From Brevibacterium picturae (GTDB lineage: Bacteria > Actinomycetota > Actinomycetes > Actinomycetales > Brevibacteriaceae): a stretch of DNA of 64,000 nt. This document shows, in pieces, positions 1 to 10,092 of the stretch. The DNA lies in assembly GCF_900105045.1 (NCBI RefSeq), contig NZ_LT629739.1, forward strand, positions 2,604,001-2,668,000. Reading direction: 5' to 3'. The notes beneath the pieces were generated by a model. The model was not told the origin of the DNA. It was given only the letters and a program-made list of their open reading frames with translations, and made no database searches. How positions within the stretch are numbered: position 1 is the stretch's first letter; each line of letters opens with the position of its first letter. The position numbers and the translations under genes are program-made.

Positions 1-1
1 G

Positions 2-1165
2 TCCTCAGCTAATGGCACAGGTAGCGGCGCCGGCAGCGCCAGCACGTCTTCGGCTCCCCATGGGCACGTCGAGGGGGCGGAGGAAGCCGATGAGCCGCAG
101 CTGCGCTTGGCCGTGCAAGATGCGGAGACCGGCGCGGTGTCTGTGATGGACCTGCTCAGCGAGGACATCGTTGCAGAGGTCGAAGGCACACCGGATACGC
201 AACTGTCGGGGGCCGACTCCCGGTACCTCTACCTCGGCGACGGTGAGGTGGGCACAGTCACCGCCGTCGACACCGGGGTGTGGACCACTGACCACGGCGA
301 TCACAAGCACTACTACCGGGCCGAGCCGAAGACGCTGGGCCAGATCGACGGAGCCGACCCCGCCCACGTCGTCTCAGGGTCGACCGAGGTGGCCTTCTTC
401 TTCGACGGAGAGGGACGAGCCAAGATCTACGACCGGACGGCCTTCGGCGACGGCGAGCTCAAGCAGCTCGGCACCGTGGCACCCGGACCCCACCACGGGG
501 CGACGGTTCCCTTCGAGGATCACTTCGTATCGACGGTCCCCGGCGACAAGCCCGATGATCTGCCCTCCGAACTCGCCGTCTACGACGCCAAGGGCAAAGC
601 CTCTGGGATCGAGGCGAGCTGCGCAGAGATCCACGGCACCGGCGTCACCCGTCAGGGCCCGGTCTTCGCGTGTGCCGACGGCGTGATCAGGGTCGACGAT
701 GAGTTCAACGCCGAGGTTCTGGACTATCCCGATGAGGCCGACGGGGCTCGTGCCTGGTCAATCGAGGTCGGCCGAGACCTCGCGGCCGCCCCCTTTGACG
801 ATGGTGGGATCGGCATCCTCGATGCGAAGTCCGGTAAGTGGACATTTGCCGCCACCGACGCCGAGGTGGTCTCCGCCGGCGTCGCCCACGACGACTCCGC
901 CATCGTGGCTCTCGATGAAGAGGGCGCCGTCTATTCGCTCGACCCCGAAACCGGGAAGGTGCTCACGAAGAAGGAGCTCGTCGAACCCCATGCGGCCGAC
1001 GACGACTCTGCCGGGCCCTCGGTGGCCGTGGACAGCGAACGCACCTATGTCAGCGACCCCGCCTCGGGCACGGTTCTCGAACTCGATCCGGCCGATGGCC
1101 TGCGTGAGGCACGCAGCTTCGACATCGGCGGGGCCCCAGCGGCCCTGGCAGTGACCGGCCGCTGA
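2..1165 (+). CDS. aztD: AztD-like periplasmic zinc metallochaperone, 5' partial
   Basis: The reading frame is open from the left edge, so the N-terminus (signal peptide or lipobox) lies outside the window. What is seen is a Ser/Gly/Ala-rich linker, then a beta-propeller-like protein with repeated blade-like strands. A His-rich segment (DHGDHKHYY), a PHH motif, an AEIHG motif and a CADG motif all recur at matching places in the protein at 2186-3436, so the two are paralogs. AztD proteins hand Zn2+ to the substrate-binding protein AztC, and the next gene overlaps this one by one base (TGATG) and encodes AztC. A TTG within this frame at 107 is an apparent start only, because the frame continues upstream with plausible protein sequence. 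The family call rests on motif pattern and context. Confidence 0.75.
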   Translation, partial: SSANGTGSGAGSASTSSAPHGHVEGAEEADEPQLRLAVQDAETGAVSVMDLLSEDIVAEVEGTPDTQLSGADSRYLYLGDGEVGTVTAVDTGVWTTDHGDHKHYYRAEPKTLGQIDGADPAHVVSGSTEVAFFFDGEGRAKIYDRTAFGDGELKQLGTVAPGPHHGATVPFEDHFVSTVPGDKPDDLPSELAVYDAKGKASGIEASCAEIHGTGVTRQGPVFACADGVIRVDDEFNAEVLDYPDEADGARAWSIEVGRDLAAAPFDDGGIGILDAKSGKWTFAATDAEVVSAGVAHDDSAIVALDEEGAVYSLDPETGKVLTKKELVEPHAADDDSAGPSVAVDSERTYVSDPASGTVLELDPADGLREARSFDIGGAPAALAVTGR

Positions 1166-2103
1166 TGGGCGGCGGTGCAGCTCGAACGCGCACGTTTCGA
1201 CTATCGGCGGTGTCACTGGCTCTGGCCGTCCTCGGATCACTGACCGCCTGCGCGGAAGGACACGATGAGCCGTCGATCGTGGTGACGACGAACATCCTCG
1301 GCGATGTCGTGCACAGCCTCGTCGGAGACCACGCGGCGGTCACGGTGCTGATGAAGCCGAACTCCGATCCGCATTCCTTCGGCATCTCGGCGAAGGAAGC
1401 CGGAGCAATGGAGGATGCCGATCTCATCATCGGCAACGGACTGGGGCTTGAAGAGGGGTTGTCGGCGAACCTCGACAACGCGCGCAGCGAAGGGGTGCGC
1501 GTCCTTGAGGTCGGTGAGCACATCGATCCCCTTGAGTACACCTCGGGCGGCAGTGCGGGGACGCCCGACCCGCACTTCTGGACCGATCCCGCGCGGATGG
1601 TCGCCGCCGTCGATGTCATCACCTCGGCGCTGGGGAAGGAGGTCGGTGATGACCTCGCCGAGGCGATCGAACCGTCCGTGACCTCGTATCGGGGGCAGCT
1701 TGACGACCTCGATGCCGAAATCGAAGAGATCGCCGAGTCGATCCCTGCCGAGGACCGGAAGCTCGTGACGAACCATCACGTGTTCGGCTACTTCGCGAAG
1801 CGCTTCGACTTCGAGGTCATCGGGGCGGTGCTGCCAAGCGGAACCACACTGGCCTCACCTTCGGCAGCCGATCTCGAAGAGCTTGCCCGCACGGTCAAGG
1901 ATGCCGGCGTGCCCACGATCTTCGCGGACTCCTCGCAGCCGCAGAAGCTCGCCGAGGCACTGTCTGATGAAGTCGACCTCGATGTCGAAGTGACAGCGCT
2001 GTTCTCGGAATCGCTGACCGAAGCCGACGGGGAGGCCGGAACCTACATCGACATGCAGCGAACCAACGCGCAGGCCATCGCAGACGGACTCGTGCCCCGC
2101 TGA
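1165..2103 (+). CDS. aztC: Zinc ABC transporter substrate-binding lipoprotein AztC
   Basis: A 312-residue cluster A-I metal-binding lipoprotein. A signal peptide ends in the lipobox LTAC with the lipidated Cys at residue 29, so the protein should be tethered to the outer face of the membrane. Likely metal ligands sit in NSDPHSF, TPDPHFW, TNHHVFGYF and FADSS, the His-His-His-Asp/Glu pattern of ZnuA/AztC proteins. It lacks the long His-rich loop of ZnuA, as expected of AztC, which receives zinc from AztD. The ATG overlaps the stop of the upstream aztD-like gene by one base, so translation is probably coupled. The permease and ATPase genes (aztA, aztB) are not in view and may lie to the left. 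Confidence 0.88.
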   Translation: MGGGAARTRTFRLSAVSLALAVLGSLTACAEGHDEPSIVVTTNILGDVVHSLVGDHAAVTVLMKPNSDPHSFGISAKEAGAMEDADLIIGNGLGLEEGLSANLDNARSEGVRVLEVGEHIDPLEYTSGGSAGTPDPHFWTDPARMVAAVDVITSALGKEVGDDLAEAIEPSVTSYRGQLDDLDAEIEEIAESIPAEDRKLVTNHHVFGYFAKRFDFEVIGAVLPSGTTLASPSAADLEELARTVKDAGVPTIFADSSQPQKLAEALSDEVDLDVEVTALFSESLTEADGEAGTYIDMQRTNAQAIADGLVPR

Positions 2104-2185
2104 CGAGCGCTTCTCCGCGAGGCACACAGCCTCGCACCACCACAGATCACGGACACGCCATCATGGAAATAGGGAAGAGAGAAGA

Positions 2186-3436
2186 ATGAGAACACAACGA
2201 ACCCTGATCGCCCCACTGGCTGCGAGCGCGGCCGTCACCGCCCTCCTGCTGAGCGGATGCGGCGGCACCGGCGCGGAGGCCGACCCCGACAGCGGCGAGC
2301 AGGCAGACACAGCGGAAACCTCGGACGCCGAACAGGTCGAGGAGACGCAGCCACGGCTGATCACCACCTATGACGGCGGCATCCTCACTCTGGACGCGAG
2401 GACGCTCGAGGTCATCGACGACACGAAGCTCGAGGGCTTCAACCGAGTGAATCCAGTCGGCGACGGCCGACATGCGATGGTGTCGGTGGCCAGCGGATTC
2501 CAGCTCTTCGATGCTGGCGTCTGGACCGAAGAGCACGGCGACCATACCCACAGCTTTGCCGGCTCACCGCAGCTGACCGACAGGGTATACGAAACCGATA
2601 CCCCAGGTCACGTCGTGCGCCACGGCGGTTCGACAGTGCTCTTCGGCGACGGCGACGGGCGTATGCAGATCTTCGACACCGACGCCTTCCATGACGGCGC
2701 ACCCGAACCCGAAGTCAAAGAGGCAGAGGAGGCACACCACGGTGTGGCGGTACAATTGGAGAACGGCAACGTGCTGCACACCATCGGCAACGAGGAGGAG
2801 CGCTCGGGGGCGAAGGTCGTTGATGCCGAAGGAAATGAGATCGCCCGCAATGAGGACTGCCCGGGCGTCCACGGGGAGGCCGCTGCCCAGGACGAGGCGA
2901 TCGCCGTCGGCTGTGAGGATGGAATCCTCTACTACAAGGACGGGAAGTTCACGAAGGTCGACTCCCCGGACAGCTATGGTCGGATCGGCAATCAGGCAGG
3001 ATCTGATGACTCGCCGGTCGTGCTCGGCGACTACAAGGTCGACGAGGATGCCGAACTCGAACGTCCGGAGAAGGTCACCCTGACGAACACGGAGACCGGG
3101 ACGATGAAACTCGTCGACCTCGACTCCTCGTACAGCTTCCGTTCCCTGGCCCGCGGACCCGAGGGTGAGGCACTTGTGCTCGGCACCGACGGCAAGCTCA
3201 ACGTCATCGACCCGGAGTCCGGCACGATCTCCGACTCACACCCGGTCACCGAAGCATGGAAGGAACCTGTCGACTGGCAGCAGCCCCGGCCGACGCTCTT
3301 CGTGCAGGGGGAGAAGGCCTACGTCTCCGAACCTGACAAGAGTCAGCTTCACATCGTGGATCTGGCCACCGGCGAAGTTGAGAAGAGCGCCGAACTGCCC
3401 CACGCCAGCAACGAAGTCACCGGTGTGACCGGCTGA
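2186..3436 (+). CDS. aztD: AztD zinc metallochaperone, lipoprotein form
   Basis: A 416-residue protein with a lipobox (LLLSGC, Cys at residue 25) followed by an acidic linker and a propeller-like domain. The His-rich segment EEHGDHTHSF, the EAHHG motif, the GVHG motif and the CEDG motif match those of the upstream paralog at 2-1165. By family knowledge this is a periplasmic zinc chaperone acting on AztC. The ATG follows a purine-rich ribosome site (GGGAAGAGAG). It lies 82 bases after aztC on the same strand and probably in the same operon. Two AztD paralogs bracketing one AztC is unusual. I see no clear Zur box between 2104 and 2185. Confidence 0.82.
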   Translation: MRTQRTLIAPLAASAAVTALLLSGCGGTGAEADPDSGEQADTAETSDAEQVEETQPRLITTYDGGILTLDARTLEVIDDTKLEGFNRVNPVGDGRHAMVSVASGFQLFDAGVWTEEHGDHTHSFAGSPQLTDRVYETDTPGHVVRHGGSTVLFGDGDGRMQIFDTDAFHDGAPEPEVKEAEEAHHGVAVQLENGNVLHTIGNEEERSGAKVVDAEGNEIARNEDCPGVHGEAAAQDEAIAVGCEDGILYYKDGKFTKVDSPDSYGRIGNQAGSDDSPVVLGDYKVDEDAELERPEKVTLTNTETGTMKLVDLDSSYSFRSLARGPEGEALVLGTDGKLNVIDPESGTISDSHPVTEAWKEPVDWQQPRPTLFVQGEKAYVSEPDKSQLHIVDLATGEVEKSAELPHASNEVTGVTG

Positions 3437-3446
3437 CGCCCGCGCC

Positions 3447-3492
3447 CATCCGCGCTCCTGCCGGCCCCGCGCTCATCCGCGCTCCTGCCGGC
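3447..3492. repeat. Two direct copies of a 19-bp unit at the aztD/lldR junction
   Basis: CATCCGCGCTCCTGCCGGC occurs at 3447-3465 and again at 3474-3492, 27 bases apart. The second copy encodes the last residues and stop of lldR on the minus strand, so the first looks like a duplicated gene end. No hairpin terminator is evident here. Confidence 0.8.
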
Positions 3493-4279
3493 TCTGCGTC
3501 AGGCGCGGCAGGGCGGCGGTGGCTGATCGGATATGGTCTTCGGTCCGCTGCACCGCGTGATCGGTGTCGCGGTCGACGATCGCCTGCATGATCGCATGAT
3601 GTTCCTCCTGCAGCTGCGCCATCAGAGCGCGCGGATTCTCGACCTCGTGGAAGGCATCGAGGATGGGCCGACGCAGAGAGCCGCGGATGGCCTCCGTGAG
3701 ATCTGAGAGCAGCTGATTCTCCGAGGCATGGGCGATGGCCACATGGAAGGCGGTATCGGCATCATTGAAGGTCTCCAAGCTCACGCCCGGTGTGTCCATG
3801 ATCGCCAGTGAGGCATTCATGCCGGCCAAGGCGTCGTCGTGGACCCGTCCGGTCGCCAGGGCGGTGCTTGAGCGCTCGAGTTGGATGCGCGTTTCGATGG
3901 CCTCCTCGATGCTGAAGTTCGCCAGGGCCACATGCAGGCGCAGGAACCGAGTCAGGGCCTCCTTGGGCATGGAGGCGATGAAGGTGCCGGCCGACTTGCC
4001 GGAGCCGACGTTCGACACGACGACGCCGAGGGACTCCATGACGCGCAGCGCCTCACGCACCGCCGCGCGACTGACCTGAAGTTTGGCGGCCAGCTCACGT
4101 TCCGAGGGGAGCGGATCGCCGACGGTGAGGGACCCGGAGGTGATCTGCTCCTCGATCGCATTGATGACGAGCTCGTGGGTGCTCGATCGGGCAACCGGCT
4201 TCCAGCTCGGTCCCTGAGGCGCATTGACGGTGTGACCTGCGGCGGTGTCGTCGTCCTTGCTGACTGATTCACTGGTCAT
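3473..4279 (-). CDS. lldR: FadR-type GntR regulator of lactate utilisation (LldR)
   Basis: A 268-residue regulator. Residues about 30-100 form a GntR winged helix (LPSERELAAKLQVSRAAVREALRVMESLGVV). The rest is an all-helical FCD ligand-binding domain with His residues that usually hold a metal (DADTAFHVAIAHAS and EEHHAIMQAI). It is transcribed divergently from the lactate permease gene, and a TGGTCTGACCA operator lies between them, so it very probably represses lldP-lldD in the absence of L-lactate. The first about 28 residues (Asp/Thr/Ala rich) precede the DNA-binding domain and look disordered; a shorter start is possible. The function is inferred from the neighbours, since FCD regulators with this operator also control pyruvate or fatty-acid genes. 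Confidence 0.85.
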   Translation of the reverse strand: MTSESVSKDDDTAAGHTVNAPQGPSWKPVARSSTHELVINAIEEQITSGSLTVGDPLPSERELAAKLQVSRAAVREALRVMESLGVVVSNVGSGKSAGTFIASMPKEALTRFLRLHVALANFSIEEAIETRIQLERSSTALATGRVHDDALAGMNASLAIMDTPGVSLETFNDADTAFHVAIAHASENQLLSDLTEAIRGSLRRPILDAFHEVENPRALMAQLQEEHHAIMQAIVDRDTDHAVQRTEDHIRSATAALPRLTQSRQERG

Positions 4280-4346
4280 GAGTACTCACTTTTCGCACCT
4301 CGCCATCATCCCATGAGTGGGACCCTGCCTCATCGGGGGCAGAACC

Positions 4347-4375
4347 TTGACCTGGATCACATTCGGTCCTACACT
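4347..4375 (+). promoter_or_regulatory. lldP promoter (-35 TTGACC, -10 TACACT, 17-bp spacer)
   Basis: TTGACC at 4347-4352 and TACACT at 4370-4375 are separated by exactly 17 bases, close to the primary sigma-factor consensus. Transcription would start near 4382, inside or next to the operator at 4384-4394, leaving a leader of about 110 bases before lldP. Confidence 0.72.
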
Positions 4376-4383
4376 CACTTTAG

Positions 4384-4394
4384 TGGTCTGACCA
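4384..4394. promoter_or_regulatory. FadR/LldR-type operator TGGTCTGACCA
   Basis: TGGTC-T-GACCA is an odd-centred perfect palindrome, the classic site of FadR-subfamily GntR proteins. It begins about two bases after the predicted transcription start of lldP, so bound LldR would block initiation. Confidence 0.82.
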
Positions 4395-4494
4395 CACAAA
4401 GGACATACTGAAACCCATCGAGTATGCATGTTCGGGCGCGTTCAACGTCGAAACGCAGACGCTGTAGTCGAGCACCGGCCGTGCAGGAGAAAAT

Positions 4495-6186
4495 ATGTAC
4501 ACTCCTGAAATCGCCCCACTTGCAGACAGCCTCCTGTGGTCATCGCTGGTTGCGCTGCTGCCGCTGCTGACCATCTTCGTCACCCTCGGGTTCTTGAAAT
4601 GGAAAGCCCACTGGGCCGGCCTGGCGGCAGTCATCGTCGCCCTGATCGTTGCCATCTTCGTCTACGGCATGCCGGTCGGGCTGGCTGGCCTTTCAGCCAG
4701 CCAGGGATTCGCCTTCGGGCTGTTTCCGATCATGTGGATCGTCATCACCGCCATCTGGCTCTACGAACTGACGGTGAAGTCGGGACACTTCGAAGACCTC
4801 AGGTTGGTCATCAACGTCATCTCCGATGATCCTCGCGTGCAGGCGATCCTGGTCGCCTTCTGCTTCGGCGGACTGCTCGAAGCCCTGGCCGGATTCGGTG
4901 CCCCGGTTGCCATCACCGGTGTCATGCTCATCGCAGTTGGCTTCACCGCCATGCGTGCAGCAGTCGTCGTGCTGGTGGCCAACACCGCTCCGGTCGCCTT
5001 CGGTGCGATCGCCATCCCGATCATCACCGCCGGCAACCTCACCGGGATCGACTACAAGGAGATCGGAGCCATGGTCGGTCACCAGACTCCATTGCTGGCT
5101 GCCGTCGTGCCGCTGTTCCTCATCTTCCTCGTTGACGGCAAGCGAGGACTGCGTCAGCTGTGGCCACTTGCTCTGGTCGTCGGGATCGTGTTCGGAGCAG
5201 CACAGTTCGTCTCCGCGAACTATCTCTCGGTCGAAATGACCGACATCATCGCCTCGCTCATGGGCCTTGCCGCTGCAGTGATCATGCTCCAGTTCTGGAA
5301 GCCCGTCGGCGGCCAGGACGCCCTGGATAAGATGGCCGACGAACGCAGTCGGGAGAAGGCCAGCGCGCCTGATGCCGGTGGAGCAGCCGCTGCCGTGGCA
5401 ACCTCCGTGGACACGAAGGCGGCACCGATGACCGGTAAGCGCGTGTTCATGGCGCTCTTTCCCTACCTCATCGTCATCGTCATCTTCTCCGGTGCCAAGC
5501 TGATCCCAGTCATCGACAAGTGGCTGGCCAGCACCGATGTCAAAATTCCTTGGCCGGGACTGGACGGGAACATCATGACCGCCGCAGGGGAGCTGTCGAC
5601 GAGCACGGTCTACAACTTCCAATGGTTGTCATCACCGGGCACGATGCTGCTGGCCTCAGGCATAATCGTCGCCATCGTGTACAAGATGACCGCCAAGGAC
5701 GCAGTCCAGGTCTTCGTCGACAATGTCGTCAAAATGCGATTCTCCATTCTCACCGTCGGACTTGTCCTGGCACTGGCCTACGTCATGAATCTGTCAGGAC
5801 AGACGATCACAATCGGCACCTGGATCGCTGGAACCGGGGCGCTGTTCGCCTTCCTCTCACCAATCCTCGGCTGGCTCGGCACAGCAGTGACCGGTTCTGA
5901 CACCAGTGCCAACGCACTTTTCGCGACGCTGCAGCAGACTGCCGCGACGAAGGCCGGAATCGATCCCGTTCTGCTGGTGGCAGCCAACAGCTCCGGTGGA
6001 GTCGTGGGCAAGATGATCAGCCCGCAGAACCTCACCATCGCAGCTACAGCAGTCGGACTCCTCGGCCAGGAAGCCTCGATCTTCCGCCGCGTCATCTGGT
6101 GGTCGCTGGGCATGCTCGTCGTCATGTGCCTGCTGGTTGGCCTGCAGTCGACCGTCCTGTCCTGGATGGTTCCCGGCGGGGCGTGA
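4495..6186 (+). CDS. lldP: L-lactate permease (LctP family)
   Basis: A 563-residue polytopic membrane protein with about 13 hydrophobic segments. Family hallmarks include the GGLLEALAGFGAPVAITG stretch and GSDTSANALFATLQQ near the C-terminus, both typical of LctP/LldP lactate-glycolate:H+ symporters. A hydrophilic cytoplasmic loop (residues about 280-315) is rich in Ala, Asp and Lys. The ATG has a good ribosome site (AGGAGA at 4485-4490). It is the first gene after the LldR operator and is followed 62 bases later by lldD, so uptake and oxidation of L-lactate are co-expressed. Confidence 0.95.
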   Translation: MYTPEIAPLADSLLWSSLVALLPLLTIFVTLGFLKWKAHWAGLAAVIVALIVAIFVYGMPVGLAGLSASQGFAFGLFPIMWIVITAIWLYELTVKSGHFEDLRLVINVISDDPRVQAILVAFCFGGLLEALAGFGAPVAITGVMLIAVGFTAMRAAVVVLVANTAPVAFGAIAIPIITAGNLTGIDYKEIGAMVGHQTPLLAAVVPLFLIFLVDGKRGLRQLWPLALVVGIVFGAAQFVSANYLSVEMTDIIASLMGLAAAVIMLQFWKPVGGQDALDKMADERSREKASAPDAGGAAAAVATSVDTKAAPMTGKRVFMALFPYLIVIVIFSGAKLIPVIDKWLASTDVKIPWPGLDGNIMTAAGELSTSTVYNFQWLSSPGTMLLASGIIVAIVYKMTAKDAVQVFVDNVVKMRFSILTVGLVLALAYVMNLSGQTITIGTWIAGTGALFAFLSPILGWLGTAVTGSDTSANALFATLQQTAATKAGIDPVLLVAANSSGGVVGKMISPQNLTIAATAVGLLGQEASIFRRVIWWSLGMLVVMCLLVGLQSTVLSWMVPGGA

Positions 6187-6248
6187 GGCCCAGCGAGCTG
6201 AAGACTGAACCCTGAAGAATACGAACTGAAGAGAAAGAGACCCCACCC

Positions 6249-7517
6249 ATGGTCAAGAGGCAATTGCCCAATCCGTCCGAGATCTTCGAGCTGATGAAGT
6301 TCAAGAAGCTCGAGCTCGACTCCCGGAAACGCCGTCTTGAATCGGCGTTCACGATCGAGGATCTGCGCCAGATAGCCAAGCGACGCACTCCCGCAGCCGC
6401 GTTCGACTACACAGACGGCGCAGCGGAGGGGGAGATCTCGATGGAGCGCTCCGTGCAGGCCTTCCAGGACATCGAGTTCCACCCCTCCATCCTCAACGAT
6501 GTCTCGCAGGTCGATACGACGACGCAGATCCTTGGCGGCAGCTCGGCGATGCCCTTCGGCATTGCGCCCACGGGGTTCACCCGGCTGATGCAGACCGAAG
6601 GCGAGACCGCCGGAGCCTCCGCTGCCGGCGCGGCAGGCATTCCATTCACCCTGTCCACCTTGGGCACGACCTCGATCGAGGACGTGAAGAAGGTCAACCC
6701 GAATGGGCGCAACTGGTTCCAGCTCTACGTTATGCGCCAGCGCGAGATCTCCTACGGTCTGGTCGAGCGGGCGGCTGCGGCAGGCTATGACACGCTCTTC
6801 TTCACCGTGGACACTCCGATCGCGGGCGCCCGGATCAGGGACAGTCGCAACGGGTTCTCCATCCCGCCGCAGCTCTCACCCAAGACAGTTCTCAACGCCA
6901 TCCCCAGGCCCTGGTGGTGGTGGGACTTCCTGACGACGGAGAAGCTGCAGTTCGCATCCCTGTCCGAGACCGGCGGTACGGTCGGCGAGCTGCTCAACTC
7001 GGCCATGGACCCATCGATCGACTTCGACGACTTGGCCACGATCCGAAAGATGTGGCCAGGCAAGCTGGCGATCAAGGGCGTCCAGACTGTTGCCGATGCC
7101 AGGAAGCTCGCCGATCTCGGCGTCGATGCCATTGTGCTCTCGAACCATGGCGGGCGACAGCTCGACCGCGCTCCGGTTCCCTTCGAGCTGTTGCCATCTG
7201 TCGTGAAGGAAGTCGGCAAGGACCTCGAGATCATCGTCGACACGGGAATCCGCGATGGTGCCGACATCGTCGCGGCCATGGCCCTGGGTGCGGACTTCAC
7301 ACTCATCGGCCGGGCCTACCTCTACGGGCTCATGGCCGGTGGCAGGGAAGGCGTCGATCGCACGATCGCGATCCTCAGCGAGCAGGTTGAGCGGACGATG
7401 AAGCTGCTGCAGGTCTCAAACGTCGCCGAGCTCAACCCGGGCCATGTGACCCAGCTGCGCAGGTTCAGCCGGGATGGTCAGATGGACGGTGCGGACCCGG
7501 ATACGAAGTCCGTGTGA
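6249..7517 (+). CDS. lldD: FMN-dependent L-lactate dehydrogenase
   Basis: A 422-residue member of the FMN-dependent alpha-hydroxy-acid dehydrogenase family (TIM barrel). The active-site motif SNHGGRQLD carries the catalytic base at His300, with a substrate-binding Arg just after it; an IKG lysine (Lys276) and the phosphate-binding region [19 protein letters not shown] fit the FMN site. It oxidises L-lactate to pyruvate and passes electrons to the quinone pool at the membrane. The N-terminal about 33 residues extend beyond the core, as in actinobacterial LldD. Context (lldR-lldP-lldD) separates it from glycolate or mandelate oxidases of the same family. Confidence 0.94.
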   Translation: MVKRQLPNPSEIFELMKFKKLELDSRKRRLESAFTIEDLRQIAKRRTPAAAFDYTDGAAEGEISMERSVQAFQDIEFHPSILNDVSQVDTTTQILGGSSAMPFGIAPTGFTRLMQTEGETAGASAAGAAGIPFTLSTLGTTSIEDVKKVNPNGRNWFQLYVMRQREISYGLVERAAAAGYDTLFFTVDTPIAGARIRDSRNGFSIPPQLSPKTVLNAIPRPWWWWDFLTTEKLQFASLSETGGTVGELLNSAMDPSIDFDDLATIRKMWPGKLAIKGVQTVADARKLADLGVDAIVLSNHGGRQLDRAPVPFELLPSVVKEVGKDLEIIVDTGIRDGADIVAAMALGADFTLIGRAYLYGLMAGGREGVDRTIAILSEQVERTMKLLQVSNVAELNPGHVTQLRRFSRDGQMDGADPDTKSV

Positions 7518-7550
7518 CTGCTGTCTGAGCGGCAGAGGTCTTCCTGAGCC

Positions 7551-7581
7551 GGCAGCGGTCTTCACCTCGGAGACCGCTGCC
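7551..7581. terminator. Stem-loop between convergent lldD and uvrA-like genes
   Basis: GGCAGCGGTCT (7551-7561) pairs perfectly with AGACCGCTGCC (7571-7581) around a 9-base loop. It lies in the 85-base gap between two converging genes. There is no clear T-tract on either side, so it may act as a bidirectional, weakly intrinsic terminator. Confidence 0.6.
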
Positions 7582-7602
7582 AGCTCACCTGCCACATGCG
7601 TT

Positions 7603-10092
7603 TCAGAGGGACGCTTCCTCCGCCAGATATCGTCCCGTGACGCTGTCCTTGTCATCGGCAACCTGGTTCGGAGTGCCGGCTACCACGATGCGACCGCCGT
7701 CCACTCCGCCACCTGGGCCCATGTCGATGACATAGTCGGCGTTGGCGATGACATCGAGGTCGTGTTCGATGACGACGACGGTGCCTCCCTGATCGACGAG
7801 TCGCTGCAGGACGCCGACGAGCACTCGTACGTCCAAAGGATGGAGCCCGATGGTGGGCTCGTCGAAGACGAACAGGGTGCCAGTCTGCGTCCGATCGAGT
7901 TCTGAAACGAGACGCAGACGCTGCGCTTCACCGCCGGACAGGGCCGGAGTCGCCTCGCCGAGGGTGAGATATCCCAGCCCCACCTCCTGCAGTGCCTGCA
8001 GCCGTGTGGTGACCTTCCTCAGGTCGGCAACGTGCTCGGCAGCCTCGGCGACGGTCATGGCCATCAGCTCGGGCAGCGCAATTTCACCGTCAGCACCGGG
8101 ACGATGATGAACCTCGGCGTCGGGACCGTAGCGTCGGCCCTCGCAGTCGGGGCAGGCGATGTCGACGTCGGGGAGGAACTGCACGTCGAGGGTGATCTCA
8201 CCGGTGCCCTCGCAGCGTGGGCACCGCAGAGAACCTGTGTTGTAGGAGAAGTCCCGGGCGCTCAGACCGGCGGCCTTCGACGAGTCGAGTTTGGCGTAGG
8301 CACGCCGGAGCTCATCGAGGATGCCCGAATATGTGGCGACGGTCGAGCGGACATTGACCCCGATCGGGGTGGCGTCGACGACGCTGGCCTTCTCGATTCC
8401 GGCGCCCTCGATCGAGGTGACGTGCGAGGGCGGACGGGCTTGATCCGTTGCGCGGAGTGCGGGAATGAGGCTGTCGAGAACCAGCGTGCTCTTCCCGGAT
8501 CCGGACACTCCGGTGACAGCGGTGATCCGTCCCCGAGGGATCGTGACGTCGAGCGCATGCACGGTGTGGATGGGGGAGGTGCGCAGCCTGATCGTCCCCT
8601 TGTCGAAGACCTGATCGGGTGCCGCAGAGGTGCGGACAAGGCTTTCTTCTCTTCCGGTGAGGAACCCACCGATAAGAGAATTCGGATTGTCGCCGAGGCT
8701 GCTTACCGTTCCGGTGGCGACGACCGTCCCGCCGTCGTTGCCGGAGCCGGGGCCGATCTCGATGAGATGATCACAGTCACGCAGCACGAGCGGGTCGTGG
8801 TCGACCATGACAACGGAGTTGCCCTCTTCGAGCAGGTCGGAGATGACCCCTTGGAGCCCGCGGCTGTTCGAGGGATGGAGGCCGATCGAGGGCTCGTCGA
8901 GGACATAGAGGACCCCGGTGGTCTCGTTTCGTACGGCTCGAGCCAGCTGCACGCGTTGGCGCTCGCCGGTGGACAGTGTTGATCCGGCGCGATCGAGCGA
9001 CAGATAGCTCAGGCCGAGGTCGAGCAGTCGCTTCGACATGTGCCCGAGCGTGCTGGTCAGTGCCTCGGACATGGAGCGCATCGTCTTCGGCACGGTGTCG
9101 GCGACAGTGCCGGCCCAATCGGCGAGTTCACTCAGGGTCATGGCGGTGACATCGGCGAGATTGAGATCGCCGATCTTCGGCAGCAGCGCTGCAGGCGTGA
9201 GCCGGGTGCCGTGGCACGTGGTGCAGGTGTGTTCGGTGAGGAACCGGCTCATCCGAGACAGTCGTTTCTCATCCGTGGCGCGTTTGAGCTCCTCGCTCAC
9301 GGTCAGTCGCGCATTGCGGAAGGTGAAGTCGAGCTCGTGCAGACCCTTCTTCGAGGTGACGGCGATGTGCTTCTTCTCTTCCGGGCCATCGAAGACGATG
9401 GTCTTCTCCTCGGCGCTCAACTCCTTCCAAGGGATGTCCGTGCGGACGCCGAATTCTCGGGCGATCTGCGGTTGGACGTTGAAGCCGAACATCTGCCAGG
9501 GAATCACCGTTCCATCGTCGATGCTCATGTCCTCATCGCGGATGAGAGAAGCATCGTCGACCTCGCGCACGATGCCAGTGCCGTCACATGATGGGCAGGC
9601 TCCGACCGAATTGAAGGCCAGCTCCTCCGCTCCTGGAGCCTCGACATCTGCTCCACAGGACGGGCAGGCGAACGGCTCCTCTGCCGCAACATTGAGTGTC
9701 GGTTCCTGCCGGTGGCCGTTCGGGCAGACATGTGATGCCAGGCGCGAGAACATGAGCCGGACGACGTTGAGCAGTTCAGTGGACGTGCCGAAGGTCGACC
9801 TGACGCCGGGGATCCCCGGACGCTGTCGCAGAGCCAGTGCGGCAGGCACGTGACTGACCCGGTCGACGTCGGCACGCGGCGCTTGGCTCATCCGGCGGCG
9901 AGTGTATGTGGACAGGGCTTCGATGTAGCGCCGAGAGCCTTCCGCGTACAGGACTCCCATGGCCAGGGACGACTTGCCCGAACCGGAGACGCCGGCGATG
10001 CCGACGAGTCTGCCCAAGGGAATGTCGACATCGATGTTCGCCAGATTGTGCACGCGGGCGCCTCGAACCTCGACCACCTGGTGATTGCTCAT
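7603..10092 (-). CDS. UvrA-like ABC ATPase (short UvrA2/drug-resistance type)
   Basis: An 829-residue tandem ABC ATPase of the UvrA family. Both halves have Walker A ([13 protein letters not shown] and [13 protein letters not shown]), signature ([15 protein letters not shown] and [15 protein letters not shown]) and Walker B ([11 protein letters not shown] and [11 protein letters not shown]). Zinc-binding pairs are CPSC...CPSC, CTTC, and CPRC...CPDC. Housekeeping UvrA is about 950 residues, so this is a short paralog. Such UvrA2/DrrC-like proteins are linked to resistance to DNA-binding drugs, although some act in damage recognition. The ATG at 10092 ([11 protein letters not shown]) is preferred over an in-frame start 57 bases upstream, because homology-like sequence begins there. 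It is downstream of a broken drug-efflux gene on the same strand, which fits a drug-resistance role. Confidence 0.82.
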   Translation of the reverse strand: MSNHQVVEVRGARVHNLANIDVDIPLGRLVGIAGVSGSGKSSLAMGVLYAEGSRRYIEALSTYTRRRMSQAPRADVDRVSHVPAALALRQRPGIPGVRSTFGTSTELLNVVRLMFSRLASHVCPNGHRQEPTLNVAAEEPFACPSCGADVEAPGAEELAFNSVGACPSCDGTGIVREVDDASLIRDEDMSIDDGTVIPWQMFGFNVQPQIAREFGVRTDIPWKELSAEEKTIVFDGPEEKKHIAVTSKKGLHELDFTFRNARLTVSEELKRATDEKRLSRMSRFLTEHTCTTCHGTRLTPAALLPKIGDLNLADVTAMTLSELADWAGTVADTVPKTMRSMSEALTSTLGHMSKRLLDLGLSYLSLDRAGSTLSTGERQRVQLARAVRNETTGVLYVLDEPSIGLHPSNSRGLQGVISDLLEEGNSVVMVDHDPLVLRDCDHLIEIGPGSGNDGGTVVATGTVSSLGDNPNSLIGGFLTGREESLVRTSAAPDQVFDKGTIRLRTSPIHTVHALDVTIPRGRITAVTGVSGSGKSTLVLDSLIPALRATDQARPPSHVTSIEGAGIEKASVVDATPIGVNVRSTVATYSGILDELRRAYAKLDSSKAAGLSARDFSYNTGSLRCPRCEGTGEITLDVQFLPDVDIACPDCEGRRYGPDAEVHHRPGADGEIALPELMAMTVAEAAEHVADLRKVTTRLQALQEVGLGYLTLGEATPALSGGEAQRLRLVSELDRTQTGTLFVFDEPTIGLHPLDVRVLVGVLQRLVDQGGTVVVIEHDLDVIANADYVIDMGPGGGVDGGRIVVAGTPNQVADDKDSVTGRYLAEEASL

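Noticed and set aside
1050..1622. Minus-strand frames opposite aztC
   Set aside because: They are antisense shadows with no coherent features; the plus strand has a lipobox and metal-binding motifs.
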